Shown piece after piece: positions 51,979-61,506 of a stretch of 64,000 nucleotides of DNA. The stretch lies in NCBI GenBank assembly GCA_944322095.1, contig CALUNU010000003.1:124001-188000 (forward strand), read 5' to 3'. The first letter of the stretch is position 1. The number at the start of each line of letters is the position of its first letter. The notes below the pieces were generated by a model that was given only the letters and a program-made list of their open reading frames with translations, was not told where the DNA came from and did no database searches. This DNA is from an uncultured Alloprevotella sp. (GTDB taxonomy: Bacteria; Bacteroidota; Bacteroidia; Bacteroidales; Bacteroidaceae). A program made the position numbers and the translations under genes.

Positions 51979-52905
51979 TCAGGGTATCATAAATTCAAGG
52001 CATTCGGGCTGAATGCCTATTTCCATGCTTTCCACTTTTGTGCGCAGTACCCTCCCGTCGAGGCTGACGGGGGCGTGCTCGGGGTTGGAAAAGCTCACGT
52101 GCTGCGTGCGCCAGATGCGTATGTCCCTGCATCGGAGGAAGCGGCCGGTAAAAAGGAGCCAGAGCCCCACGAAAAGCTGCTTGATTTGCGGATAGGCCAC
52201 GGCCGTGATGTCGAGCTGGCCGTTGTAGGGGACGGCGCTGGGCGTGAGGCCGTAGCTGCGCGACGAGCCGGCGCAGAAGGCCACGAAGCGTTGGTTGTGG
52301 CGGCCGGCATTGAGGCGGAAGTCCATTTTGAAGTCCATGCGGTGGAGCAGCACCCTGGCCACGGCATACAGGTAGGCGGCGTTCAGCCACCCTCTCAGGC
52401 CGCGCGCCTTCCGCCGCACGTTGACGACCGACGCGGTGAGGCCCACGTTGAGGCCGTTCAGGAAATAATAGGTTTCGCGGCCCCCGGCCGTTTCGACGTC
52501 GGCCGTTCCGACGTCGATTTTCCGCGTGCGGCGCCGCATGAGGCTGTCGACGGTTCTTTTATAGTCGTCGGCGTCCAGTTTCCAATACTTGGCAAAGTCG
52601 TTGCCAAAGCCGTTGGGCACAACGCCCAGCACGGGCAGCCTTCCGCCCGGCCGCTGCGCGTGCATGATGCCGTTGAGGGCGTGGTTGAGCGCCGCGTCGC
52701 CGCCCACGATGACGATGGTGGCGTAGCCGTTTTCGGTGAGCATGCCCGCAAGCCGCTCCACCGAGCCGGCGCCTTCGCTCTGAACAAAATCGAACTGGAT
52801 GCCCTGCTCCTGCATGTAGGCGCATATTTTTTTCCAACGCTTGTGCGTTCGGGCCGAACCCTCCTTGGGGCAGTAGATGACGCCCCATTTCGTTTTTCTC
52901 TCCAT
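51979..52905 (-). CDS. Diacylglycerol/sphingosine kinase family protein
   Basis: Lipid kinase of the DAGK catalytic family (YegS/DgkB-like), 308 residues. Features are WGVIYCPKEGSARTHKRW at the start, the nucleotide-binding IVIVGGDAALNHALNGI (GGDG-like, with A for the usual G) and LGVVPNGFGNDFAKYW (about residue 100). The C-terminal beta domain ends SLDGRVLRTKVESMEIGIQ. Substrate is unknown; Bacteroidales make sphingolipids, so either diacylglycerol or sphingoid bases are possible. Start 52905 lies 10 bp after miaA. Confidence 0.85.
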   Translation of the reverse strand: MERKTKWGVIYCPKEGSARTHKRWKKICAYMQEQGIQFDFVQSEGAGSVERLAGMLTENGYATIVIVGGDAALNHALNGIMHAQRPGGRLPVLGVVPNGFGNDFAKYWKLDADDYKRTVDSLMRRRTRKIDVGTADVETAGGRETYYFLNGLNVGLTASVVNVRRKARGLRGWLNAAYLYAVARVLLHRMDFKMDFRLNAGRHNQRFVAFCAGSSRSYGLTPSAVPYNGQLDITAVAYPQIKQLFVGLWLLFTGRFLRCRDIRIWRTQHVSFSNPEHAPVSLDGRVLRTKVESMEIGIQPECLEFMIP

Positions 52906-52915
52906 GCTGAGGCTT

Positions 52916-53833
52916 TTATTCTGCGAGCCAGCGACCAATGGTGGCGAGCTTCTGCTCCATAGGCAGGCTGCCCGCCAGCCAGCGTATGGGGGTGCCGCGG
53001 CGCTCCATGCCCCTGAACCACGTCATCTGGCGCTTGGCAAACTGGTGGATGGCTATTTCCAGACGTTTGAACATTTCATCGTAGGATATCTTCCCCGTTA
53101 CGTAGAGCGTGAGGTAGCGATATTCCAGTCCGTAGTAGAGCAAGTCGTCCGGCGTGAGGCCTTCGGCTAGCAGGCGGCGCACCTCGTCGGCCATGCCCGC
53201 ATCGAGGCGTGCCTGCAAGCGTTCGGTGATGCACCGGCGGCGCGTTTCGCGGTCGACGTCGACGCCGACGGTCAGGCTTTTCAGGCTGGGAAAGGAGCGC
53301 TCCTCGGCCGGCCTGTTTTGATAGTATTCTTCGATTTCTATGGCGCGGATGGCGCGTTGCGCGGTGTCGACGTCGGTCGTGTTGTGAAGCGTCTTGTAGC
53401 TTTTCAGCAGCGTTGTCAGTTCGGCCAGCGACTTGTCGGCCAGTTGCTGGCGTAGCTCCGGGTTTTGGGGAACGGGCAGCAGGCGGTAGCCCCGCAGGAT
53501 GCTTTCGAGATAGAGCCCCGAACCGCCACAAACGACGACAGCGCGCCCGCGGGCACGTATGTCGTCGTAGGCTTTCAGGAAGTCGCGTTGATATTCGTAG
53601 ACATTATATTTATATCCCGGCTCCACAATGTCGATGAGATGGTAGGGAACGGGCTTTCCCTCTACGGTATAATCGTCCAGGTCCTTGCCTGTGCCTAAGT
53701 CCATGCGGCGATACACCTGCCGGCTGTCGGCGCTGATGATTTCACCTCCCAGCTCGTGGGCCAGGGCCGTGGCCAGGCGGGTTTTGCCCGAGGCGGTCGG
53801 GCCAAGGATGGCGATGATGTCGAAATTAGGCAT
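52916..53833 (-). CDS. miaA: tRNA dimethylallyltransferase
   Basis: Adds dimethylallyl to A37 of UNN-decoding tRNAs, 305 residues. P-loop AILGPTASGKTRLATALA at residue 8, ISADSRQVYRRMDLGTGKD and VVCGGSGLYLESILRGY are diagnostic; the C-terminus has FAKRQMTWFRGM. ATG 53833 selected because it directly precedes the conserved start. Confidence 0.96.
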   Translation of the reverse strand: MPNFDIIAILGPTASGKTRLATALAHELGGEIISADSRQVYRRMDLGTGKDLDDYTVEGKPVPYHLIDIVEPGYKYNVYEYQRDFLKAYDDIRARGRAVVVCGGSGLYLESILRGYRLLPVPQNPELRQQLADKSLAELTTLLKSYKTLHNTTDVDTAQRAIRAIEIEEYYQNRPAEERSFPSLKSLTVGVDVDRETRRRCITERLQARLDAGMADEVRRLLAEGLTPDDLLYYGLEYRYLTLYVTGKISYDEMFKRLEIAIHQFAKRQMTWFRGMERRGTPIRWLAGSLPMEQKLATIGRWLAE

Positions 53834-53917
53834 GTCTTGGCGCAGATGATGTGGGTGGATGAGAGTGGAGCTGGGCATGCGCCACCGCCGCCGGGCGGGC
53901 GGGGCGCGTTGGGGCCC

Positions 53918-54475
53918 TTAGAAGCTGTCGTTGGCTCTGACGCCGTAAACGTTTGCGTAGATGTTGTCGCGGATTTTGTCGAAGTGGGCTTCGGCAAAAG
54001 CCTTGTCGGTGGTCATGATAAGCAGGGAAAGCCCTTTTTCCCCTCTTCTGTAAGGCGGCTGCCGGTAGCTGCGGTCCACGATGCTCAGGCCATGCCGTTC
54101 GTAGAAGGCGATGCGCTTCCGCGCCATGTCGTTGTCGGGCAGTTCCACTTCGAGAACGACGGGGCGCCCGCCGGCTTGCTTTTTCAGCTCCTCGAACATA
54201 CGTCCGCCGATGCCCTTGCCGCGGATGTCGGCCCGCACGGCAAAATGTTCAACGTAGACGAAACCGCTCAGCAGCCAGAAGCTGATGAAGCCTTCAAAGA
54301 GCTCGCCTTCGGTGGCAGCCATGACGTGGAAATCCGTTTCCGTCTCCATCTGTTTTACCCACTCTTCGGGCGTGCGGCGTTCGGCCTCGGGAAAGGCGTC
54401 CGTATAGAGCTTCACCGCGGCCGCGGTGTGCTCCGGTTTTTCTTTCAGAAGCGTCAGTGAAAAAGGTTGAGTCAT
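53918..54475 (-). CDS. GNAT family N-acetyltransferase
   Basis: Acetyl-CoA-dependent acetyltransferase, 185 residues. Motif A is EHFAVRADIRGKGIGGRMFEEL (R-x2-G-x-G/A) near residue 77, followed by LEVELPDNDMARKRIAFYERHG. The acceptor is unknown. Clustered on the minus strand with YigZ and miaA. Confidence 0.85.
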   Translation of the reverse strand: MTQPFSLTLLKEKPEHTAAAVKLYTDAFPEAERRTPEEWVKQMETETDFHVMAATEGELFEGFISFWLLSGFVYVEHFAVRADIRGKGIGGRMFEELKKQAGGRPVVLEVELPDNDMARKRIAFYERHGLSIVDRSYRQPPYRRGEKGLSLLIMTTDKAFAEAHFDKIRDNIYANVYGVRANDSF

Positions 54476-54496
54476 GATGGGTTCACCGGTGTAGTT

Positions 54497-55111
54497 TCAG
54501 TCAGTTTCGGGCAGGATGCGCAGGGTGTAGAGCTTGGCCACGCAGTTGCGCAGGTCGTCATAATGGCCGCGGCGGATGGAGAGCGTCAGTACGCATCCCG
54601 TGTCGGTGTAAGTCTGCTGCGCAATGCGGGCCCCCTTTTCATGCGCCAGACGCATCACCATATCGACGTTGGCATAGGAGGCCTCGACGCTCAGCGAGGC
54701 GTAAATGATTTTTTCAACCACCTCGGCGTTGCGCAAAGCCTCGGCCGCCGCCGTTTTATAGGCCACGGTCAGTCCGCCCGTCCCCAGCTTTACGCCGCCA
54801 AAGTAGCGAACCACCACAGCCAGCGTGTCCGTTACGTCGAAAGCCAGCAGCTGGCCCAGAATGGGCTTGCCCGCCGTGCCCGAAGGCTCGCCGTCGTCGT
54901 TTGTGCGGGTGCGCCCCCGGTCGGCTCCCAGCGAATAGGCGTAGCAGACGTGGCGGGCGTCGTAAAATTTCTTGCGGATTTCCGCCACCCGCTCCTTGGC
55001 CTCCTCTTCGCTCTCCACGTGCATGGCAAACGAGAGGAAACGGCTGCGTTTTTCCGTGTAGCTGCCTTCGCCCGGGGTGCCGATGGTCTGAAAAGCGTCG
55101 TCGCTGTGCAT
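54497..55111 (-). CDS. YigZ/IMPACT family protein
   Basis: 204-residue protein with the IMPACT (UPF0029) domain: KRSRFLSFAMHVESEEEAKE, DARHVCYAYSLG and the signature RTNDDGEPSGTAGKPIL, then a DUF1949 C-terminal half. The eukaryotic homologue modulates Gcn2; the bacterial role is unsettled. Start at 55111 keeps a normal length; a longer frame is Pro/Thr-rich and overlaps the intergenic region. Confidence 0.92.
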   Translation of the reverse strand: MHSDDAFQTIGTPGEGSYTEKRSRFLSFAMHVESEEEAKERVAEIRKKFYDARHVCYAYSLGADRGRTRTNDDGEPSGTAGKPILGQLLAFDVTDTLAVVVRYFGGVKLGTGGLTVAYKTAAAEALRNAEVVEKIIYASLSVEASYANVDMVMRLAHEKGARIAQQTYTDTGCVLTLSIRRGHYDDLRNCVAKLYTLRILPETD

Positions 55112-55151
55112 GGATGGCTCTTGTGGGTGGTGGGGGCCCTGCCGCTTTTGT

Positions 55152-55625
55152 TTATGCGGGGTTGTTGAAGTGGTAGAGGAACGTAGCCACGCCGTCCAAG
55201 GCATGTTTGCGCTCTCCCTTGATTTCTATCGAAAATTTGATTTCAGCTTTGCATATGCCGCGCAGATTAGCCAGCGATTGCAACGTAGCAACGAGGCGTA
55301 TGCTCTGTCCCGACAACACTGCCTGGCCAAAGCGCATCTTGTCCATGCCGTAGTTGACCATCATCTTGATATTATTTACTTCGATGATCTGTTGCCACAG
55401 ATAGGGAAGGAGCGATAACGTGAGGTAGCCGTGAACAATGGTCTGCCCGAAGGGGCTTTCGGTCTTTGCGCGCTCAGCATCCACGTGTATCCACTGGTGG
55501 TCGAGCGTGGCGTCGGCAAACTGGTTGATTCTCTCCTGAGGTATTTCCAGGTAGTCGGACGTTCCGATAACTTTTCCTACGTACTTCTCGAAATCGGCGT
55601 AGGAGTTAATGACAACTCTTTCCAT
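55152..55625 (-). CDS. MaoC family hydratase
   Basis: Hot-dog fold enzyme of 157 residues, R-specific enoyl-CoA hydratase-like. The hydratase signature is INQFADATLDHQWIHVD (catalytic Asp and His near residues 32-37) and FGQTIVHGYLTLSLLP follows. Reverses hydration of 2-enoyl-CoA in fatty acid metabolism; precise chain length unknown. Confidence 0.9.
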   Translation of the reverse strand: MERVVINSYADFEKYVGKVIGTSDYLEIPQERINQFADATLDHQWIHVDAERAKTESPFGQTIVHGYLTLSLLPYLWQQIIEVNNIKMMVNYGMDKMRFGQAVLSGQSIRLVATLQSLANLRGICKAEIKFSIEIKGERKHALDGVATFLYHFNNPA

Positions 55626-55651
55626 GTTATTTGTTGTTGCTGTGAGTATTT

Positions 55652-56617
55652 TCAGTTGTTTTCGCTGCTCGTCTGTCGCGACACTTCGGTCATCGTGAGC
55701 GCCTTTATTTGAAATTGCGCATTCAGGAATGCGGTGGCTGTATAGGAGCCGAATGTTTTGCCGGGGTTGCTTCTTTCGATGCGTTGATCGACGGAGAAAT
55801 CCACTTTATAGTCGGTGCCGCCGTCGTTGCCGGCCACTTTTGTCACGATGAAGTCGTTGTTGGTCGTAAACGTGCAGTTGATAATTTCGTCAGTAAACAT
55901 GTTACCGATGGTTTTCACCACCTCGGCTTTCGTTACTTGCTTTTGGCTCAGGAAAGTGTCCATGACGGGAGTGATATACGCGCAGATGCCGGGCTCATCG
56001 TTTTGGCTGAAAGCTTGGAAAAAGCTTTCCAGAACGCGGGCCACCTCCATCTTTTCCATTTCGTCCACCGAAAATCTTTCGGTGGTGCTTTGTGCCATCG
56101 AGGCTTCGGCGGCATAGCGTCCGTTGGGGTGAAGCGTCAGGTAGTTGCTGTATGCTTCTTTCGTGTTGAGGCGTTGTGCGTCCACCCAGTCGAGCGAATC
56201 GATTTTGTCGTCGCACATCTTATCGTAGCGCTCGTCGGAGAAGCGTTCCTTGAAGCTGACGAAGTCGCTTTGGCGGCCGTTTGTGCAAATGTTGTTCCAA
56301 GAGTCCTGCATGTTTTTCAGTTTCCGCATGCGTTCCTCCACGTCGGCGGCATAGGAGCTTTCGGGATAATTTGTCAGGAAGTCCTCGAAGTCCTGTATGT
56401 CGTAGTTGTTTTCCAGCAAGTCGTAGGCTGTCTGTTCTTTTTCGTCAGCCTGCGAGGCTTTTACGAAGTAGAAAGCCGTTCCACCGCCCACCAGCAGTAC
56501 GCCGGCCACGACGAGGCTCACGATGAGGCCTGTCCGTTTCTTTTTCACGGGTTCCGCGGGTGTCGGTTCGGCCGGGAGGGTTGAGGGTGTCTCCTCCTGC
56601 ATATTGTCTGTCGTCAT
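55652..56617 (-). CDS. Membrane-anchored protein, unknown function
   Basis: 321 residues. A cytoplasmic Pro/Glu-rich N-terminus ending KKKR is followed by one membrane helix (about 29-52, GLIVSLVVAGVLLVGGGTAFYFV), so most of the protein is extracytoplasmic. The central part (60-185) is helical with TPR-like spacing (DFLTNYPESSYAADVEERM; NYLTLHPNGRYAAEASM); the last 130 residues look like a small NTF2/DUF4878-type beta domain. I do not recognise a named family. It has its own -7 box (TATTTTTG, minus, 56659-56652) and is separated from nqr by a terminator. Confidence 0.65.
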   Translation of the reverse strand: MTTDNMQEETPSTLPAEPTPAEPVKKKRTGLIVSLVVAGVLLVGGGTAFYFVKASQADEKEQTAYDLLENNYDIQDFEDFLTNYPESSYAADVEERMRKLKNMQDSWNNICTNGRQSDFVSFKERFSDERYDKMCDDKIDSLDWVDAQRLNTKEAYSNYLTLHPNGRYAAEASMAQSTTERFSVDEMEKMEVARVLESFFQAFSQNDEPGICAYITPVMDTFLSQKQVTKAEVVKTIGNMFTDEIINCTFTTNNDFIVTKVAGNDGGTDYKVDFSVDQRIERSNPGKTFGSYTATAFLNAQFQIKALTMTEVSRQTSSENN

Positions 56618-56651
56618 GATGAAATGTTTTGTTTACTGCCTGAATGACTGG

Positions 56652-56659
56652 CAAAAATA
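56652..56659 (-). promoter_or_regulatory. -7 box before the 321-residue gene
   Basis: TATTTTTG on the minus strand, 35 bases before the start codon. No clear -33 box. Confidence 0.45.
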
Positions 56660-56805
56660 CAAATTTTAATTTGCATACGTCTCTTTTGCCTTTTAACATA
56701 TTTGAAATTGGACAGTAGGCCGTCCGTTTCGTCTTTCTTTCCGACGGTGACGATATGTATGTATATAATAAGGTGTACCTCTTCTGTTTTTCGTTGTAAA
56801 AGAAG

Positions 56806-56834
56806 AAAGGGCTCCCCGCGTGGGGAGCCCTTTC
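56806..56834 (-). terminator. Terminator of the nqr operon
   Basis: AAAGGGCTCCCC pairs with GGGGAGCCCTTT around a short loop; on the minus strand it is followed by CTTCTTTT. Confidence 0.88.
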
Positions 56835-56876
56835 CTGTCCGCTGCTGCGGAGCGTTGCGCTATGGCGTGCCGGGCG

Positions 56877-58154
56877 TTATCCGCCGAAGTTGTCGTAGCG
56901 GATGCTCTCTTCTTCTACGCCTAAGTTGTAGAGCATGTCCACTACGGCCTTCGACATTGGGCCGGGGCCGCACATATAATATTCTATGTCCTCGGGAGCC
57001 TCGTGGTCTTTCAGGTAGTTTTCATACATTACCTTGTGGACGAAGCCCGGAGTGTAGGCTACGCCGGCGGCGTCGGCTGCCGGGTCGGGGCGGTCGAGGG
57101 CCAGATAGAACTTGAAGTTGGGGAACTCCTTTTCCAGTTCGAGGAAGTCTTGCAGATAGAACACCTCGTTCAGGGCACGGGCACCATAGAAATACGACAT
57201 CTTGCGATCCGTTGTGTGCAAGGTTTTCGTCATGTGCATGATTTGAGCGCGCAGCGGTGCCATGCCGGCTCCGCCTCCTACCCATATCATTTCTTTCTTC
57301 GAGTCGAAGTTCGGGTGGAAGTCGCCGTAAGGTCCGCTCATGACGACCTTGTCTCCCGGTTTCAGCGTGAAGATGTACGACGATGCGATGCCCGGCATCA
57401 CGTCCTGGAAGCCCACCTGGGGTTTCGGCTTGAAGGGCGGTGTTGCGATGCGCACGGTCAGCATGATGCGGTCGCCTTCGGCCGGGTAGTTGGCCATGGA
57501 GTAGGCGCGGATGGTGGGTTCCGTGTTCTGGCATTTCAGGTCGAACAGGCCGAACTTCTGCCATGCGGGCAGGTACTCCTCGCCGATGAGCGTTTTGTCG
57601 ATGTCCTTGTCGTAGTCCATCGTATATGCCGGGATTTTTATCTGCGCATACGAGCCGGGAATGAAGTCCATGTGTTCTCCCTTGGGCAGGGCCACGATAA
57701 ACTCCTTGATGAACGTGGCCACGTTCTTGTTCGAAATCACTTCGCACTCCCATTCCTTTACGCCCAAGACCGATTCGGGCACGGTCACGGCGATGTCGCC
57801 TTTCACCTTGCACTGGCAGCCCAGGCGGTAGTGTTCTTTGATTTGTTTACGCGTGAAGTGGCCCTTTTCCACGTCGAGAATCTCGCCGCCGCCCTCGGGC
57901 ACCTGACACTTACACTGGCCGCACGACCCCTTGCCGCCGCAAGCCGACGACAGGTAGATGCCGTTTTCCGACAGCGTCGAGAGCAGGCTGCTGCCCTGGT
58001 CCACTTTTATTTGTTTCTTCCCGTTCAGCGTCAGCGTCACTTGGCCGCTCGGCGTCAGGTAGCGTTTTGCGATGAGCAAGATGACTACGAGCACCAGGAT
58101 GATGGCCAGAAAGACGGTGATGCTGGCAATGATGAAATCCGTTTCAATATTCAT
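56877..58154 (-). CDS. nqrF: Na+-NQR subunit F
   Basis: NADH-oxidising subunit of the sodium-pumping NADH:quinone reductase, 425 residues. One N-terminal helix, a plant-type 2Fe-2S domain with SACGGKGSCGQCKC (about 70-85) and a further Cys later, then an FAD domain (RAYSMANYPAEGD) and an NADH domain (ending YYMCGPGPMSKAVVDML). Electrons enter here from NADH. Last gene of the operon. Confidence 0.97.
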   Translation of the reverse strand: MNIETDFIIASITVFLAIILVLVVILLIAKRYLTPSGQVTLTLNGKKQIKVDQGSSLLSTLSENGIYLSSACGGKGSCGQCKCQVPEGGGEILDVEKGHFTRKQIKEHYRLGCQCKVKGDIAVTVPESVLGVKEWECEVISNKNVATFIKEFIVALPKGEHMDFIPGSYAQIKIPAYTMDYDKDIDKTLIGEEYLPAWQKFGLFDLKCQNTEPTIRAYSMANYPAEGDRIMLTVRIATPPFKPKPQVGFQDVMPGIASSYIFTLKPGDKVVMSGPYGDFHPNFDSKKEMIWVGGGAGMAPLRAQIMHMTKTLHTTDRKMSYFYGARALNEVFYLQDFLELEKEFPNFKFYLALDRPDPAADAAGVAYTPGFVHKVMYENYLKDHEAPEDIEYYMCGPGPMSKAVVDMLYNLGVEEESIRYDNFGG

Positions 58155-58177
58155 GATTCATTATCTTATTTCCTTGG

Positions 58178-58804
58178 TTATAGACTCAGGCCCGAGAAGC
58201 ACATGAACGCCATGGCCATCAGGCCCACCGTGATGAAAGTGATGCCCAGCCCGCGGAGCGGCTTCGGCACGTCCGTGTATGCCATTTTTTCACGGATGGC
58301 GGCTAGGGCCACGATGGCCAGCAGCCAGCCGATGCCGGCTCCCAGCGCATAGACCACGGCGTCGCCCAGGCTGCCGATGGCTTGCGAGCTCGTGTTGGGG
58401 TCCATCTCGATGCGTTGCTGCATGAAGAGGCTGGCGCCCATGATGGCACAGTTCACGGCGATGAGGGGCAGGAAGATGCCCAGCGCGCCATAGAGCGTCG
58501 GCGAGAAGCGTTCCACCACCATCTCGACCAGCTGCGTAATGCCGGCGATAACCGCGATGAAGAGGATGAACGACAGATACGTCAGGTCGGTGCCGAAAAT
58601 GCCGTCGGCCGCGAGCACCTTCGTTTGCAGCAAGTAGTCCACCGGTACGGTGACGAGCAAAACGAAGGTGACGGCCACGCCGAGACCGAATGACGTTTTA
58701 ACGTTTTTGCTCACGGCCAGGTACGAACACATACCCAGGAAGGAGGCAAATATCATATTGTCCACGAAGATGGACCTGACGAATAAACTCAGAGCGTGTT
58801 CCAT
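58178..58804 (-). CDS. nqrE: Na+-NQR subunit E
   Basis: Six-helix membrane subunit, 208 residues, homologous to NqrD and RnfA. Starts [32 protein letters not shown], which holds the conserved Cys of the intramembrane Fe centre; the second conserved Cys lies in [11 protein letters not shown]. Start 58804 chosen by homology. Confidence 0.96.
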   Translation of the reverse strand: MEHALSLFVRSIFVDNMIFASFLGMCSYLAVSKNVKTSFGLGVAVTFVLLVTVPVDYLLQTKVLAADGIFGTDLTYLSFILFIAVIAGITQLVEMVVERFSPTLYGALGIFLPLIAVNCAIMGASLFMQQRIEMDPNTSSQAIGSLGDAVVYALGAGIGWLLAIVALAAIREKMAYTDVPKPLRGLGITFITVGLMAMAFMCFSGLSL

Positions 58805-58897
58805 ATATTTCTTGTCTTTCGCATGTTGGAGCCGTTTCCGCCGCCGGCCGTCGGGCCGCATCCCTTGCGGGGGAGCGCGGCGGAAATGTTTCCGGTC

Positions 58898-59527
58898 TTA
58901 CTTCTTTTCTTCTTTATTGATGGAGCGGTGTACCCAGATGACGCAGCCCAGGATGATCAGGGCCATGGCGGGCATGGTCATCATGCCGTTGTTCACGTAG
59001 CCGGCGGCGTAGGCTCCCTCGGGTATGATGGTGAAGCCCAGCAGCGTGCCCGAGCCCAGCAGTTCGCGCACGGCGCCCACGATGACCAGGATGTAGGCAT
59101 AGCCCAGTCCGTTGCCGATGCCGTCCAGGAAGCTCTCCCACGGTCCGTTCATCATGGCAAACGCTTCGAGGCGGCCCATAAGGATACAGTTGGTGATGAT
59201 AAGTCCCACGTAGACGCTCAGTTGCACGCTCACGTCGTAGGCAAACGCCGTCAGTATCATGCTCACAATCGTCACGAGCGCCGCCACCACAACCAGCTGT
59301 ATGATGATGCGGATGCGGTTGGGTATCGTCTTACGGATGAGAGAAATGATGACGTTGCTGAAAGCTGTGATCACCGTGACCGAAAGTCCCATCACGATGG
59401 CCGGTTCGAGCTGCGCGGTTACGGCCAGCGCCGAGCAGATGCCCAACACCTGTATGAGGATGGGGTTATCCAAGTTGAGCGGAGCCGCAAAGACCTGCCT
59501 GTTTTCTTTTGAAAATAACTTGCTCAT
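58898..59527 (-). CDS. nqrD: Na+-NQR subunit D
   Basis: Six-helix membrane subunit, 209 residues. NPILIQVLGICSALAVT near the start contains the Cys pairing with that of NqrE, and ITNCILMGRLEAFAM carries the second. Forms the membrane core with NqrE. Confidence 0.96.
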   Translation of the reverse strand: MSKLFSKENRQVFAAPLNLDNPILIQVLGICSALAVTAQLEPAIVMGLSVTVITAFSNVIISLIRKTIPNRIRIIIQLVVVAALVTIVSMILTAFAYDVSVQLSVYVGLIITNCILMGRLEAFAMMNGPWESFLDGIGNGLGYAYILVIVGAVRELLGSGTLLGFTIIPEGAYAAGYVNNGMMTMPAMALIILGCVIWVHRSINKEEKK

Positions 59528-59569
59528 GTTTTCTGTTTTTGGAGCGGAGCCGCGGGGCGGCCCGGCTGT

Positions 59570-60277
59570 TTATTTTTGGTGCTGTTGCAGATAAGCTTTG
59601 TACATGCCCAGGTATTGGTGTATCATGTCGCGCACGCCGTTGGTCGTAAGCGTGGCGCCCGAGATGCCGTCGCACTGCGTCGTCGGGTCGGTCACCTTTC
59701 CATACTTCACGACGTCGATTACCACGTTGCCGGCGTCGTCCGTAATCTTTTTACCCTTAAACTCGTTCTGGAATTTTTCCTCCGTGATGAGCGAGCCGAG
59801 GCCTGCCGTCTCGCTCTGGTGGCTGAAATAGGCGCCATACACCGTACGGCAGTCGTCGTTGAGCGCCAGGTAGCCCCAAATGGTGCCCCAAAGCCCCTTA
59901 CCCACGAGCGGCAGCACATATTTTGTTTCTCCGTTCACGTTGCACACGAACACCGGCAGGTTGTCGGCCGTCATCTCCTTGCGATCCACGGCAAAGCCGT
60001 CCTGGTCTTTGTTCTTTCCCTCGTTGACCACCGTGCCTTGGGCGTTCACAATTTCGTCGGCCACGACGACGCGGCTATACTCCGATTCCACCTGGCTGTC
60101 TTCCACGCCGCGGATGTTGAGCGAGGCCAGTATCTGTTTTTTCTTGTCGATGCGCACGTTGGCTTCCGAAGGTGCTTTCAGTGCCGACGACACAAAAGCC
60201 AGGAGGAAGGCCACTACGATCACTACGATGCAGGCATAGACAATCGTATAGGTATTGCTGTTGGTGTTGATCTTCAT
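59570..60277 (-). CDS. nqrC: Na+-NQR subunit C
   Basis: Membrane-anchored periplasmic flavoprotein, 235 residues. One N-terminal helix (IVYACIVVIVVAFLLAFVSSAL) and a soluble domain with CDGISGATLTTNGVRDMI, whose Thr in S-G-A-T is the covalent FMN site attached by ApbE. apbE is not in this window. Confidence 0.96.
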   Translation of the reverse strand: MKINTNSNTYTIVYACIVVIVVAFLLAFVSSALKAPSEANVRIDKKKQILASLNIRGVEDSQVESEYSRVVVADEIVNAQGTVVNEGKNKDQDGFAVDRKEMTADNLPVFVCNVNGETKYVLPLVGKGLWGTIWGYLALNDDCRTVYGAYFSHQSETAGLGSLITEEKFQNEFKGKKITDDAGNVVIDVVKYGKVTDPTTQCDGISGATLTTNGVRDMIHQYLGMYKAYLQQHQK

Positions 60278-60288
60278 ATCCGTACGTT

Positions 60289-61449
60289 TTATGAGTTTTG
60301 TGCGCGTTTTGCACGGCGGCTGATGTTGCGCTGCACGAAGCAGTAGTCGATCAGCGGTGCAAACATGTTCATAAACAGGATGGCCAGCATCATGCCCTCG
60401 GGGTATCCCGGGTTGAGCATGCGGATGGTGATGGCCAGTGCGCCGATGAGGAAGCCGTAGATATATTTGCCTCCCTCGGTGCGGGCGCTCGTCACGGGGT
60501 CGGTGGCCATAAAGACGGCGCCGAAGCAGAAGCCGCCCAGCACGAGGTGTTCATACCACGGCGTCTGGGCCACGGCCGTTGCCGGGCCGAAGGCGTTGAA
60601 CAGCCAGCCCACCAGTGCACCGCCCACGAAGACGCTCAGCATCGTTTTCCACGAAGCCACGCGCGTCCAGAGCAGGATGAGGGCGCCGATGGCGATGGCG
60701 ATGACGCTTGTCTCGCCGATGGAGCCGGGGATGAGGCCCGTCACCATGTCGGCAAAGGGTACGTCCGTGGCGTGGCCGCCGCCCAGCGTGCCGAGCGGGG
60801 TGGCCATTGTTGTGGCGTCGGGCAGCTGGTTGCCCAGCCCGAGCACCTGGTCTTTGCTCAGCCATACGTTGTCGCCGCTCATGCTCGTGGGGTAGGCAAA
60901 GAAGAGGAAGGCACGTGCCACGAGGGCGGGGTTGAAGATGTTCATGCCCGTGCCGCCGTAGATTTCCTTGGCAAATATTACGGAGAAGGCCACGGCCACG
61001 GCCAGCATCCACAGCGGGCAGCCCACGGGGACAATCATCGGCACGAGCAGGCCTGTGACGAGATAGCCCTCCTGGATTTCTTCTTTTTTCCACTGGGCTA
61101 CGATAAATTCGATGCCCAGGCCCACCACGTAGGACACGATGATTTTCGGCAGCATCACGAGGAAGCCGTAGAGAAACATTTCCCACAGCGTACCCTCGGC
61201 GCCTGCGGCCGCGTAGTTCTGATAGCCGATGTTGTACATGCCGAAGAGCAGTGCGGGCAGCAGGGCCACCACCACGATCGACATGATGCGTTTCGAGTCG
61301 ATGGCGTCGTGGATGCTCACGCCCGTACGGGCCGTGGCGTTCGACACCACCAGAAACGACTCGAAGCCCTCGAACACCGAGCGGAAGGCATGCAGCTTAC
61401 CGCCCTCTTCGAAGTTTGGTTTTATTCTGTCTAAAAAGTTCTTTATCAT
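60289..61449 (-). CDS. nqrB: Na+-NQR subunit B
   Basis: Main membrane subunit, 386 residues, with riboflavin and covalent FMN. The likely FMN-Thr is in GSIGETSVIAIAIGALI. Also visible are GTGMNIFNPALVARAFLFF and the C-terminal GGKYIYGFLIGALAITIRMLNPGYPEG. Confidence 0.96.
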   Translation of the reverse strand: MIKNFLDRIKPNFEEGGKLHAFRSVFEGFESFLVVSNATARTGVSIHDAIDSKRIMSIVVVALLPALLFGMYNIGYQNYAAAGAEGTLWEMFLYGFLVMLPKIIVSYVVGLGIEFIVAQWKKEEIQEGYLVTGLLVPMIVPVGCPLWMLAVAVAFSVIFAKEIYGGTGMNIFNPALVARAFLFFAYPTSMSGDNVWLSKDQVLGLGNQLPDATTMATPLGTLGGGHATDVPFADMVTGLIPGSIGETSVIAIAIGALILLWTRVASWKTMLSVFVGGALVGWLFNAFGPATAVAQTPWYEHLVLGGFCFGAVFMATDPVTSARTEGGKYIYGFLIGALAITIRMLNPGYPEGMMLAILFMNMFAPLIDYCFVQRNISRRAKRAQNS

Positions 61450-61506
61450 AGGTTCGTCTGTTCTTCCGTTTCGGCCCCGTTCCGTTGCGGAGCCGGAGCT
61501 GGCGGG

